From NCBI RefSeq assembly GCF_017742235.1, contig NZ_JAGHKQ010000013.1, forward strand, positions 1-61,590: DNA of 61,590 nucleotides. Direction: 5' to 3'. This document shows positions 35,066 through 43,957 of the stretch, one piece after another; the stretch's first letter is position 1, and every line of letters begins with the position of its first letter. The notes beneath the pieces were generated by a model. The model was given only the letters and a program-made list of their open reading frames with translations, searched no databases and was not told where the DNA came from. This DNA comes from Bacillus sp. 165. Lineage in GTDB: Bacteria > Bacillota > Bacilli > Bacillales > Bacillaceae_G. The translations under genes and the position numbers were made by a program.

Positions 35066-35164
35066 GAATTATTGATTTGGGTTTTAAATTTAATAGTGCG
35101 TCTCCAAAATAAGAAAGTTCATATCTAATATTGAGAAAGTAACCTCAATCAGATGTATCCTAAG

Positions 35165-35194
35165 CAAAAAAGCACTCTTAGAGGAGAGTGCTTT
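35165..35194 (-). terminator. Terminator of ltaE
   Basis: A 10-bp perfect stem (35169-35178 with 35185-35194) with a 6-base loop is followed by six T residues on the minus strand, 15 bases after the ltaE stop codon. Confidence 0.88.
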
Positions 35195-35208
35195 CAGTAT
35201 TACGCCTA

Positions 35209-36291
35209 TCATTTCCTGCATTTTTCATCGAGTATTTGAAATACTTTCTTTAATTCTTCTTTTGGTATATGAGCATACCTATCTCCAATACTTACTTCAT
35301 AATAACAGCATTCCTCTGTTATTTCTCTTAAGTGACTGGTTAAACCAATGCCTGTTTCCTCATAAACTTCAGCTAGAATCGATTCGGCCTTCTCTTTTGG
35401 CATCTCAAAATGTACATGGAACATATTAGACACAGGTTCTAAAGGCTTTGTTGAAACAGCATGACATTGATTAAACAATCCCGCAAGCTCTTTTGCTTCT
35501 TCATAATACTGTGCCATCTTATGTACTCTTTGATCAAAATAAAAATCTGAACTTATAATATATGGATACAGGCTTATTAAATCACCGCCATGTCGTCTTT
35601 TCCATACTTTTGATTCCTTTATAAATGCTTTATCACCTGCAAGAACGGCTCCTGCAATCCCGCCTATCCCCTTATAAAAAGATACATACACGCTATCAAA
35701 AAGCGCACAAATTTCTGCAGCTGACTTTTGATAATACGGCAAAATTTCAAAAAGCCGTGCACCGTCCAGATGTAACCTGATTCCTTTTTCACGACAATAT
35801 GCGGAAATAGATTCGAGAGTTTGGTAATCCGGTAATTGACCGCCTATTTCACGCTGAGGCAGCTCAAGCAATAAACAAGCAATATCTTCATCCATGTTCA
35901 CAACATCTTCTAATTGAATTAATCTGTCTTTATCTGCCAGCAACACAGGATATATACGATGCAATTCCTTTAGCCCGTCTTCTTCATGAATCTCTAAATG
36001 ACATAATGGATGATATGCTACTCTTTTTAGTCCTTTTTTATCACACCATATTCTTAATGCGATTTGCTGTGCCATAGTCCCGCTAGGAAAAAATACTGTA
36101 TCTTCTTTCCCTAAATACTCCGCCATTTTATTTTGAAAATCTTCTATAATCTTACCATTTCCATAAATATCGCTTTCCTGCTGTCCATCCATATCCTGAA
36201 ATGCCTCTTTCAACACTTGAATATTTCTAGAACCATGGCCAACTACTTGATACTTTGTTTGTTTAAATGCCTCTAATAACGGATTATTCAA
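35209..36291 (-). CDS. ltaE: Low-specificity threonine aldolase-type PLP enzyme
   Basis: A 360-residue beta-eliminating lyase-fold PLP enzyme, most like threonine aldolases (threonine to glycine + acetaldehyde). Motifs are YGNGKIIEDFQNKMAEYLGK, the cofactor-binding FFPSGTMAQQIAL, RLHLDGARLFE and the Schiff-base lysine in VSFYKGIGGIAGAVLAG, followed by KRRHGGDLISLYPY. It is a single gene with its own terminator. Tryptophanase-like or alanine racemase-like activities are less likely from these motifs. Confidence 0.85.
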   Translation of the reverse strand: MNNPLLEAFKQTKYQVVGHGSRNIQVLKEAFQDMDGQQESDIYGNGKIIEDFQNKMAEYLGKEDTVFFPSGTMAQQIALRIWCDKKGLKRVAYHPLCHLEIHEEDGLKELHRIYPVLLADKDRLIQLEDVVNMDEDIACLLLELPQREIGGQLPDYQTLESISAYCREKGIRLHLDGARLFEILPYYQKSAAEICALFDSVYVSFYKGIGGIAGAVLAGDKAFIKESKVWKRRHGGDLISLYPYIISSDFYFDQRVHKMAQYYEEAKELAGLFNQCHAVSTKPLEPVSNMFHVHFEMPKEKAESILAEVYEETGIGLTSHLREITEECCYYEVSIGDRYAHIPKEELKKVFQILDEKCRK

Positions 36292-36436
36292 TGTATGTTG
36301 CCCCTTTCAGTGGATAATCATAAAAATTTCTGCTCAAATGCACTGCACTTTATCTCCTCGTTACAATTATACAGCCATATTATAAGTATGAGCTTCTGTT
36401 CTGTAAATCTGCGTCAATATTTTGGAAGCAACAAGC

Positions 36437-36460
36437 TCGACTAGTCATCAAACTAGTCGA
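36437..36460 (-). terminator. Hairpin after the methyltransferase gene
   Basis: 9-bp perfect arms (36437-36445 with 36452-36460) lie 25 bases after the methyltransferase stop codon. There is no T-run, so termination is uncertain. Confidence 0.45.
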
Positions 36461-36484
36461 ATACAACATATTTATACAATCCTT

Positions 36485-37093
36485 CTAAGGTGATAAGCGG
36501 TATATTAAAAATCTCTCAAAAGGATTGTGTTCATACAAGCCCGGCAATCTAATTTCCTCTTTCAATTCAAAGGAGGTATGGTTTTCTAGAAAGTAAATAT
36601 AATCGTCTGATCCATAATACAAAATCAAATCTATTTCACGCTTTTTCTTTTCAACCGAAAGCAATATATTCTTTACGATATTCATAAAAATTTGTACAGA
36701 AAATGGATTAAAGAAATAAAATCGATTGTCTAATGGAGCAATCTCATATTCTTCTGCTAAGCAGCAATGGAAATGAATTTCACCTCTCCTATTTTTCATT
36801 TTCTGTACATATCTGTTTCTATTCTCAAGTGCTTCCTGATAGAAAGCCTGGTTCATTTCTACCCCTACCACAGAAGCATTACATACAGAATTAACGTAAA
36901 AGTTCAATCTCCCTTTTCCACATCCAAAATCTACAATACGATCACTGCTTTTTAATTCATAGTGATTCAATAATGTTTCTAGCGCACTATACGGTGTCGG
37001 CTCATAACGGTGATAATGTAAAGATTTATTAAAGTCTTTTTGCTCTCCTCCGGTTTTTATATGTAACAATTTATCATATAGATGCTCTTCCAT
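36485..37093 (-). CDS. Class I SAM-dependent methyltransferase
   Basis: A 202-residue protein with the SAM-binding motif I IVDFGCGKGRLNFYVNS (about 54-70), the acidic end of strand 2 VVGVEMNQAFY, and a FYFFNPFSVQIF segment in the position of motif IV. The sequence gives no clue to the substrate. The start at 37093 follows CAGGAGCG by 6 bases; the frame from 37114 would cross that site. It is a single gene. Confidence 0.8.
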   Translation of the reverse strand: MEEHLYDKLLHIKTGGEQKDFNKSLHYHRYEPTPYSALETLLNHYELKSSDRIVDFGCGKGRLNFYVNSVCNASVVGVEMNQAFYQEALENRNRYVQKMKNRRGEIHFHCCLAEEYEIAPLDNRFYFFNPFSVQIFMNIVKNILLSVEKKKREIDLILYYGSDDYIYFLENHTSFELKEEIRLPGLYEHNPFERFLIYRLSP

Positions 37094-37163
37094 TAATTCG
37101 CTCCTGTATATCAACTGTGCCTATTTCTCGTTTCATACACATTCTCCTAACTTTACCTTCATT

Positions 37164-37196
37164 AAAAAAGTACTTACTTCATTTAAAGTAAGCACT
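37164..37196 (-). terminator. Terminator of the degV-family gene
   Basis: On the minus strand AGTGCTTACTTT pairs with the partner ending AAGTAAGTACT and is followed by six T residues. It lies just past the DegV stop codon. Confidence 0.8.
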
Positions 37197-37202
37197 GCAG
37201 CA

Positions 37203-38015
37203 TCATTCATAAAACCAACTAAAAATCATCGTTCCACGGCCATTATGCACGCCTATCGAAACAGGCACTTCGCTAAACGTAATGACTAAATGAGGAAATT
37301 TTTCTAAAATCAACTGCTTCCACATTGCGCCTTTTTGCTCCTCACAAGTATGCATAATATGGAGGTGATTGTTTTCTATAGTCCCTTTTCCCAACTCTTG
37401 AAGGACATACTGTTCTACTTGCTTTTGCTTACGTACTTTTTCTTGTAATAATACCTCTCCATTCTTCATTTCAAGAATGGGCTGGATTTTTAATAAATTA
37501 CCTAAAATAAAAGATAAGCCGCTAACACGTCCCGATTTATGCAATTGCTTCAAATCTTGTGGTACCACAAGGAACTTGCTTCTTGCTAAATGATTAGTGC
37601 GTTGTTCCTCGTCCTCTCCATTTTCGATATACCTTTGTAGCAGTGTAGATGTTACATAAGAAGCACCTAACGTATCAATCACTTCTACTTCAATATCTAC
37701 CATATCCTTTACCATGCAATATGTCGCATAGGCACCAGAGCCTTTAGAAGAAAGAGAAAATACAACAATCTTTTCATATCCTTCGCGTTGTAATTGTTCA
37801 AATTTATCAATTACTTTTCCAATAGCTGGTTGTGATGTTTTTAAATCCTGGTAAGCAGCAATATTTTCGTAAAACTCTTTTGGTGTTATATCTACATTTT
37901 CCTCATAGCTTGTACCATCCAAAATAACTTCTAGAGGCATAATATAAATATGATGTTTCTTTCGATATTCACAATCCAATGTTGTCATAGAATCTATAAT
38001 ATATGCTATTTTCAC
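37203..38015 (-). CDS. DegV-family fatty-acid binding protein
   Basis: A 270-residue member of the DegV/FakB family. The N-terminal IAYIIDSMTTL, the PLEVILDGTSYEENVDITPKEF pattern and KTSQPAIGKV near residue 60 are typical. The ligand-binding core has VFSLSSKGSGAYATY, LKQLHKSGRVSGL and LLKIQPIL. FakB proteins present fatty acids to the kinase FakA for phosphorylation and phospholipid synthesis. The start has AGGAGAA upstream. It is a single gene with its own terminator. Confidence 0.87.
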   Translation of the reverse strand: MKIAYIIDSMTTLDCEYRKKHHIYIMPLEVILDGTSYEENVDITPKEFYENIAAYQDLKTSQPAIGKVIDKFEQLQREGYEKIVVFSLSSKGSGAYATYCMVKDMVDIEVEVIDTLGASYVTSTLLQRYIENGEDEEQRTNHLARSKFLVVPQDLKQLHKSGRVSGLSFILGNLLKIQPILEMKNGEVLLQEKVRKQKQVEQYVLQELGKGTIENNHLHIMHTCEEQKGAMWKQLILEKFPHLVITFSEVPVSIGVHNGRGTMIFSWFYE

Positions 38016-38192
38016 ACGATGTTCTCCTATAGTTTGATTACTACAATACTATTTTAACATAGATTTTATTGAAAAAATGCTGTAGCTCATCCATTACTTT
38101 TCCACTACGAGCTAGATTCTAAACCATTGCCTCTTCATTCTCGTTTCAAAATAAACCACTCCTACAAGAAATAACAAAGCAAAAATACAAAC

Positions 38193-38239
38193 GCCTGCAT
38201 CTCGTTACGGAGAGTGAAACCGTAGCGAGACGCAGGCGT
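38193..38239 (-). terminator. Terminator of the cupin-SDR-ADH operon
   Basis: A 19-bp stem with two mismatches (38193-38211 with 38221-38239), GC-rich, is followed on the minus strand by TTTGTATTTTT. It lies 7 bases after the alcohol dehydrogenase stop codon. Confidence 0.85.
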
Positions 38240-38246
38240 ACATTTT

Positions 38247-39338
38247 TTATAAATTTGAACGTTTTGGTGTAACTAAGATTTTAACTTGAGAACGATCGTT
38301 TAATACTTCCTCAAATCCTTCTTCCACCACATCGTCTAAGTGAATTTTTTTAGTGATAATTAAATCTTCTTTTAAAATCCCTTGGTTAATAAGGTCGATC
38401 ACTTCTGGATAAATGTTGTTATAGGTCATTGTAGTAGAGATTCTTTTGTTTGTCATCATCGCGACATTTGGATTAAATGTTACAGGTTTTTCCCATAAAC
38501 TAATAATTTTCAATTCCCCGTTATTTCTCACGCTGTTAAGGGAAGCTTCGAAAGTAGGTTGAACGCCAGCACAATCAAAGGCTACGTCTACACCTCTACC
38601 GTTTGTTAAACCGAAAATAGTTTCAACCGCATTTGTGTCGATAGGGTTGATAGCATGAGTAGCACCTGATTTCAAAGCAACTTCTCTACGATGGTCAACT
38701 ACTTCTACAGCGATGATTTTAGAAGCTCCTGCTGCTTTTAACGATTGGATAAGCAGTAATCCGATTGGACCTGTGCCAAATACAGCAACAGTATCACCGA
38801 ATTTAAATTGGCTGGAACGGATAGCTTGTGTTACCACTGCAACAGGTTCAACTAATGCCGCTTGCTCGTAGCTCATTGTATCAGGAATTTTATAAACACG
38901 GTCAACAGAAGATACAATGTATTCTCCAAAACCACCATCATTTACGATAAGACCATAGAATTGTGGCTTTTCACAAACTTGGTAATTACCTGTTCTACAA
39001 GAGTTACAAGTCCAACAAGGAACGATTGGTTCGATAACAACACGGTCTCCAATCGCAAATGTTGTTACATTTTCCCCAATTTCTACAATTCTACCTGAAA
39101 ATTCGTGTCCCATTGTTACGTTAGAACCTGATGGAATGACCATTGGTCCTGCTACATATTCATGCATATCGCTTCCACAAATCCCACACCACTCGATTTC
39201 TACTTTCACGCTATTTGCATCTACCGTTGGAATTGGTGCATCTACAACTCGAATATCTTTCGCTCCAAAAAATTTAGCAGCCTTCATATTTTCTACTACT
39301 ATACTATCTTTTGTAGCTTGAATTTCTGTAGCTTTCAT
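38247..39338 (-). CDS. Zinc-dependent alcohol/polyol dehydrogenase (butanediol dehydrogenase-like)
   Basis: A 363-residue medium-chain dehydrogenase. The catalytic zinc ligands are in WCGICGSDMHEY, TMGHEFSG and the later VEPVAV glutamate region. The structural zinc cysteines are in VPCWTCNSCRTGNYQVCEK. The Rossmann motif is VAVFGTGPIGLLLIQSL. The closest type is (R,R)-butanediol or threonine/sorbitol dehydrogenase; the substrate is unproven. The start at 39338 has GGAGTGG 6 bases upstream; the GTG at 39356 precedes that site. It is the last gene of a three-gene operon after an SDR and a cupin dioxygenase, which suggests it handles an alcohol or ketol intermediate of the same pathway. Confidence 0.85.
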   Translation of the reverse strand: MKATEIQATKDSIVVENMKAAKFFGAKDIRVVDAPIPTVDANSVKVEIEWCGICGSDMHEYVAGPMVIPSGSNVTMGHEFSGRIVEIGENVTTFAIGDRVVIEPIVPCWTCNSCRTGNYQVCEKPQFYGLIVNDGGFGEYIVSSVDRVYKIPDTMSYEQAALVEPVAVVTQAIRSSQFKFGDTVAVFGTGPIGLLLIQSLKAAGASKIIAVEVVDHRREVALKSGATHAINPIDTNAVETIFGLTNGRGVDVAFDCAGVQPTFEASLNSVRNNGELKIISLWEKPVTFNPNVAMMTNKRISTTMTYNNIYPEVIDLINQGILKEDLIITKKIHLDDVVEEGFEEVLNDRSQVKILVTPKRSNL

Positions 39339-39367
39339 CTTTTCCACTCCAATCACAGATAGGTTTT

Positions 39368-40141
39368 TTAAACGAATAATCTTGCTTTAAATGAACTATA
39401 ACCATCATCTAAATTTACGCAGGTTCCATTGATACAATTTGCTTCCTCAGACGCCAAAAATGCTACAGCATTCGCAATTTCCATCGGCTCTGTCAATGTA
39501 CCTCTCATTTGTTCACTCACCATTTGGTCCCAAACACCAAAGTCTTTATACGGAGATAAAATAGGTGTATTCACACGTCCTGGTGCGATTGCAACAACTC
39601 GTATTCCATTTGGAGCCAGTTCCATTGCTGCAGAGGAAGTCATATTGATGACTGCAGCTTTTGTTGCATTATAAGTGAACGTTAGCTCACCTGGTAAAAT
39701 ACCAAAAACGGATGCTGTATTGATAATGGTCCCTTTTATACCAAGTTCAACCATTTTCCGAGCTGCAGCTAGAATTCCATAATAGACTCCATTTTGATTG
39801 ACAGCGACAATGGGATCGAAATCTTCAACTGGATTATGCTGCAGTAACGGAGCTGCTTTGGCGAATCCAGCATTATTGAACATAATATCCAGTCTACCAA
39901 ATTCTTCTACCGTTCTCTCCACTAAATGAACAACAGCCTCATAGCTTGCAACATTTGTCTTAATGAATAAAACTTCTGACCCTAGTTCACGACTCACTTC
40001 TTCAACAGCCTTTTGACCACCTTCTTCATTAATATCAGCGATCACAACCTTTGCACCTTCAGATGCGAGCCTTTTAACAGTAGCTAGGCCAATACCTCCA
40101 CTGCCGCCTGTAACGATTGCAACTTTATTTTGTAAACGCAT
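39368..40141 (-). CDS. Short-chain dehydrogenase/reductase
   Basis: A 257-residue classical SDR: cofactor motif TGGSGGIGLATV, ADINEEGG acidic cofactor-selecting strand (suggesting NAD), FNNAGFAKA, catalytic Ser in NTASVFG and Tyr-x3-Lys in TYNATKAA, and the C-terminal AFLASEEANCINGTCVNLDDGYSS. The start at 40141 has GGGGG 6 bases upstream; the ATG at 40147 would directly abut that site. It lies 29 bases upstream of the alcohol dehydrogenase gene and 71 after the cupin gene, in one operon. The substrate is unknown, probably a secondary alcohol or ketone. Confidence 0.87.
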   Translation of the reverse strand: MRLQNKVAIVTGGSGGIGLATVKRLASEGAKVVIADINEEGGQKAVEEVSRELGSEVLFIKTNVASYEAVVHLVERTVEEFGRLDIMFNNAGFAKAAPLLQHNPVEDFDPIVAVNQNGVYYGILAAARKMVELGIKGTIINTASVFGILPGELTFTYNATKAAVINMTSSAAMELAPNGIRVVAIAPGRVNTPILSPYKDFGVWDQMVSEQMRGTLTEPMEIANAVAFLASEEANCINGTCVNLDDGYSSFKARLFV

Positions 40142-40212
40142 GTACATCCCCCTTTTTTGTATTTCACATGAATAAGTACTCACCAAAATTTGGTAAGTAC
40201 TTTTATGGATGA

Positions 40213-40683
40213 TTAGAATTTTGTGATATCTACTGGATTTTCAATTCCAAGCTTTTCACAATGATCTTTGTACATTTGAAGAGCTCCAGCAGAGTTTAAG
40301 ATAAGGAATGTATTGCCGTTTTCATCCTTAAATTCAAGTGCTCCTTGGATGATATTAAAAGCAAGAGTGTCTTCTTCACAATCTGCAGGAGTATAAAAAG
40401 TATGCAGAGAAGCTGCCGGTTCATAGACAACATCGTTTGCTTTTGCAACCCAATCATGCTCAAGATAACCCCATTGTCCAGAGATCGTATACAAAATAAC
40501 TGTTCCGTGATGTACATGAATAGGTAATTGAATACCTGGCTTCGCCTTTAACGTAACAACAACTTCCCCTGTTACCATGTTAATTTTATGAAACTTTACT
40601 TCTGTGTTAAAAAACGGAACCCAAGGAATACTTTCGTCAGCTACATAATTTGCATCTAATACTTGTCCTGCTTTAGTTGTCAT
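40213..40683 (-). CDS. Cupin dioxygenase, 2,4'-dihydroxyacetophenone dioxygenase-like
   Basis: A 156-residue single-domain cupin. Metal-binding motif 1 is PIHVHHGTVILYTISGQWGYLEHDW and motif 2 is YEPAASLHTFYTP. The N-terminal ESIPWVPFFNTEVKFHKIN and overall length resemble 2,4'-dihydroxyacetophenone dioxygenases, Fe-dependent enzymes that cleave the C-C bond between two carbonyl-type carbons. Anti-sigma ChrR-type cupins share the fold, so the substrate is open. It is the first gene of the operon with the SDR and alcohol dehydrogenase, divergent from a LysR regulator. AAAGGGGAG precedes the ATG. Confidence 0.78.
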   Translation of the reverse strand: MTTKAGQVLDANYVADESIPWVPFFNTEVKFHKINMVTGEVVVTLKAKPGIQLPIHVHHGTVILYTISGQWGYLEHDWVAKANDVVYEPAASLHTFYTPADCEEDTLAFNIIQGALEFKDENGNTFLILNSAGALQMYKDHCEKLGIENPVDITKF

Positions 40684-40857
40684 TGAACTTTCTCCCCTTT
40701 AAATAAAATTGTTGATAACCCAAGTAAAAGCCTCTACTTTGGAAACGCTTTTATTCAGAATTATTTGAATTTATTATAAAATCATTTTATACTTTAAATA
40801 AAGTTAATTCTTTTAATGCTTATCATTAATAAATTTCATATAAAGAGATGTGATTCG

Positions 40858-41796
40858 ATGAATATTGAACGTTTGAACTATATCTTTGAAGTTTCTAAAG
40901 CAAAGTCTATTTCCATCGCTGCATACAACCTTCATGTTACCCAGTCTACTATCAGTCAAGCGATTACAAGCGTAGAGAAAGAACTAGGAGTTACGCTCTT
41001 TACTAGATCCAAACAAGGGACTGTACTCACTTTTGAAGGAAAGCAATTAATTGTTGTCATAAAAGAGCTGGTGGAAAAGGCCCAAGATTTGAAGGAAAAA
41101 GCACAATATTATCAAGATGAGCTAAGCGGGGTCTTACGAATCGCAGCCATTCCAGGTTTAATGGCAATCATATTAAGAGTATATTCCACTTTTAAAAAAG
41201 ACTATCCAAATGTCCAACTAATTATTGCTGAAAAAGACTCAAAAGAAATTTTAGAAGATGTCCTCAACCAAAAGCTCGATATCGGCCTTATAAATTTTTA
41301 CAATAATTTTCCATATTATACAAACGACATATCTTCTGAGTTTCTATTCAACAGTGAAGTACATCTATGCGTCAGCAAAAACTCCCACCTAGCATTAAAA
41401 GAATCTATCTTGCCTGAAGATTTACAGAATGAAACGATTGTCCTGTATAACGATGAATTCATCCTCTCATTTGCTAAAAACTTAATGGAAAAAGTCCCTT
41501 TAAACCTTCTATTTGTAACGGACAACGTAGATGCTATTCGAGCTGCTGTCACTGAAGGAATTGCTATTACATTTGCAACCGATAGCTCTCTCAAAGATGA
41601 AGTAACAATATTGAATGGTCAAACTGTGCCTATTCCAATTGTAAATACAACTTATTCATCCGTTCCATTTGGATTGATTCGGTCAAAAAATAAACAAGTT
41701 GCTTTGATGAACGATAAATTTATTAGTTATTTGAAGAAAGCATTAGTTTTGTTTGAGAAATCCTACATCCGAAAAGATAAAAGGAGGATGTCTTAA
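40858..41796 (+). CDS. LysR-type transcriptional regulator
   Basis: A 312-residue LTTR. The N-terminal winged helix-turn-helix (about 1-60) has MNIERLNYIFEVSKAKSISIAAYNLHVTQSTISQAI, a linker helix follows, and the two-lobe effector domain starts near GVLRIAAIPGLMA. It is divergent from the cupin-SDR-ADH operon with a 174-base shared gap, the classic arrangement in which an LTTR controls the divergent genes in response to a pathway metabolite. The start at 40858 is chosen because alignment begins there; the ribosome binding site (AAAGAG) is weak, and the longer frame from 40816 adds nothing conserved. Its last codons lie inside the terminator stem. Confidence 0.88.
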   Translation: MNIERLNYIFEVSKAKSISIAAYNLHVTQSTISQAITSVEKELGVTLFTRSKQGTVLTFEGKQLIVVIKELVEKAQDLKEKAQYYQDELSGVLRIAAIPGLMAIILRVYSTFKKDYPNVQLIIAEKDSKEILEDVLNQKLDIGLINFYNNFPYYTNDISSEFLFNSEVHLCVSKNSHLALKESILPEDLQNETIVLYNDEFILSFAKNLMEKVPLNLLFVTDNVDAIRAAVTEGIAITFATDSSLKDEVTILNGQTVPIPIVNTTYSSVPFGLIRSKNKQVALMNDKFISYLKKALVLFEKSYIRKDKRRMS

Positions 41797-41838
41797 AAGC
41801 AGTGCCAAGCACTCCTTCTAAGACATCCTCCTTTTTTT
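41780..41838 (+). terminator. Terminator overlapping the end of the LysR gene
   Basis: Perfect 16-bp arms (41780-41795 with 41819-41834) with a 23-base loop are followed by T residues to 41838. The left arm includes the last five codons and most of the stop of the LysR gene. Confidence 0.88.
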
Positions 41839-41940
41839 AAAATACTCCCTCTCTTATTGTGTATATTCAAATTAAATACAGCAATACAATAAGAGACTAC
41901 TGATACAATTAATATATTACTTTCTCTGTTGCCAGCATGC

Positions 41941-43653
41941 TCAATGCTGGTGTGCGTGAAGCTTAGCAAAAATCCCATTTTCTTGTGAAAGAAGCTCCTT
42001 ATGGGTGCCATCTTCAGCTATACCTTCTTCTGTTATAACAAGAATACGATCCGCTTTTCTAATCGTTCCCAATCGATGTGCAATGATAAGGGTTGTTCGA
42101 TCTTTTGCAAGATCATTCAACGCATCCTGTATAATCGCTTCCGTTTCAGTATCCAATGCTGAAGTAGCCTCATCCAAGATTAAGATTGGGGGATTTTTCA
42201 AAAACATTCTAGCAATAGCCAACCGCTGTTTCTGGCCTCCCGAAAGCTTTAATCCTCTTTCACCAACCTGCGTATCAAATCCATCTGGAAGGGAAGCTAT
42301 TAATTCCATCAAGTGCGCTTTTCTAGCTGCTTCTTCAATTTCAGCCTGTGTAGCATCCAACTTGCCATACGCAATGTTTTCTCTTAAGGTACCTGTAAAT
42401 AAAAAGACATCCTGTTGAACAATTCCAATATTTGAACGCAAGGATTCTTTTGTCATGTTGCGGATATCTATTCCATCTATTGTTATCGCGCCTTCTATAA
42501 CGTCATAAAAACGAGGAATCAAGGAGCAAATTGTCGTTTTTCCGGCACCAGAAGGTCCTACAAAAGCTACAGTGTTTCCCGCTTCAATAGAAAACGTTAA
42601 ATCGTTCAAAATAGTACGCTTATTTTCGTATCCGAAAGTAACATTCCGAAAACTGATATCCCCTTTTAAAAACGGCACATCAATAGCATGAGGAATATCT
42701 GTAATGTCTGGTTCGGTGTCTATCAGTTCAATAAAACGCTTAAAGCCTGCCATTCCTTTTGGATAAAGCTCAAGTAAGGCACTAATCTTTTCAATGGGCT
42801 TAAATAAAATGTTCAGATACAGAATAAAGGCCACTAGCTCTCCATAGGATAAGGCCCCAGAGAAACTGAGCCAAGCTCCGTATACTAAAATACTCAAAGT
42901 CATGAGTCGTGTTGTAATATAAATACCTGATAAATTCCAGCTCATAACCTTGTAGGCTCTTAATTTTGTTTTACGGAAAAATTGATTATTCTTGTTAAAT
43001 CGATTAATTTCATACTGCTCATTAGTAAAGGACTGTACAACCCGAACACCTGAAACACTATCCTCTACCCGTGCATTGACATCAGCAATATTGCCATACA
43101 TTTGAGTCCATGATGCATTCATTTTCATATTTGAATAGGAAATTAGCCATACAAGAAACGGTACAATAATAATAGCAACAAGAGCTAGTTTCACATTGAT
43201 GGTAAGCATGATCCAAAATGCACCAATGAATGTCATAATTGCTATAAAGAAATCCTCAGGACCATGATGTGCTAATTCTCCAATATCCATGAGGTCATTA
43301 GTAATACGACTCATAATATGACCTGTTTTCGTATTATCAAAGAAACGGAACGATTGACGCTGAACATGGTTGAACAGCTCACGGCGCATGTCAGTCTCAA
43401 TATTAATGCCCAGCTTGTGCCCCCAATAGTTCACCACAAATTGCATTCCAGAGCTTATTAAATAAAGTGCTAAAAGACCGATGCTCACTGAAATAATAGT
43501 GCTCCAATTCCCTTCTGGAAGCAGCTTGTCAATAAACCATGAAACAGCAAGCGGAAATCCAAGCTCCAATAATCCGACTAGCACTGCACAAAAAAAGTCT
43601 ATGTAGAACAGCCTTTTGTGAGGGCGATAATAGCTAAAGAAACGCTTAATCAT
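41941..43653 (-). CDS. ABC exporter half-transporter (multidrug/lipid type)
   Basis: A 570-residue fused permease-ATPase. The six-helix type I exporter membrane domain (about 1-310) contains FFDNTKTGHIMSRITND and VQSFTNEQYE. The nucleotide-binding domain has Walker A VAFVGPSGAGKTT, Q-loop NIGIVQQDVFLF, signature LSGGQKQRLAIAR, Walker B ILILDEATSALD and the H-loop IIAHRLGTI. It should work as a homodimer or with a partner not seen here, exporting drugs or lipids. The start at 43653 is likely (MIKRFFSYYRPHKRLF); GAGG lies 12 bases upstream, a long spacing. The ATG at 43671 has no site at all. Confidence 0.88.
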   Translation of the reverse strand: MIKRFFSYYRPHKRLFYIDFFCAVLVGLLELGFPLAVSWFIDKLLPEGNWSTIISVSIGLLALYLISSGMQFVVNYWGHKLGINIETDMRRELFNHVQRQSFRFFDNTKTGHIMSRITNDLMDIGELAHHGPEDFFIAIMTFIGAFWIMLTINVKLALVAIIIVPFLVWLISYSNMKMNASWTQMYGNIADVNARVEDSVSGVRVVQSFTNEQYEINRFNKNNQFFRKTKLRAYKVMSWNLSGIYITTRLMTLSILVYGAWLSFSGALSYGELVAFILYLNILFKPIEKISALLELYPKGMAGFKRFIELIDTEPDITDIPHAIDVPFLKGDISFRNVTFGYENKRTILNDLTFSIEAGNTVAFVGPSGAGKTTICSLIPRFYDVIEGAITIDGIDIRNMTKESLRSNIGIVQQDVFLFTGTLRENIAYGKLDATQAEIEEAARKAHLMELIASLPDGFDTQVGERGLKLSGGQKQRLAIARMFLKNPPILILDEATSALDTETEAIIQDALNDLAKDRTTLIIAHRLGTIRKADRILVITEEGIAEDGTHKELLSQENGIFAKLHAHQH

Positions 43654-43957
43654 AGGAATACAGTACCTCATTTCTATTAAAATATCATTCTTGGGCAGAT
43701 GACTCTACCTTACCATATGTAAAATAAATGCGCTATCTATTCCAATGTAGAGTCGTTGATATAAAAGCAGCAGTTTCAAACCAAATGATTAAGAGATTTT
43801 ATTGATAGAAAGACTCTTTTCTTATAAGTAGTACACAGCTCTCCGCATGGCCAGAGTACAATCTGCTTCACATAAGGTGCTGATAAGTTCATCTACTGAA
43901 TAAAAAAAGATTGATTAGTACTGCGATATACAAAAAATTCGCCAAAAATATCTTCTC
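43654..43957. other. Intergenic region
   Basis: Holds the promoter side of the ABC exporter and the end of the DUF45 gene. I see no gene, strong hairpin or recognisable site. Confidence 0.3.
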
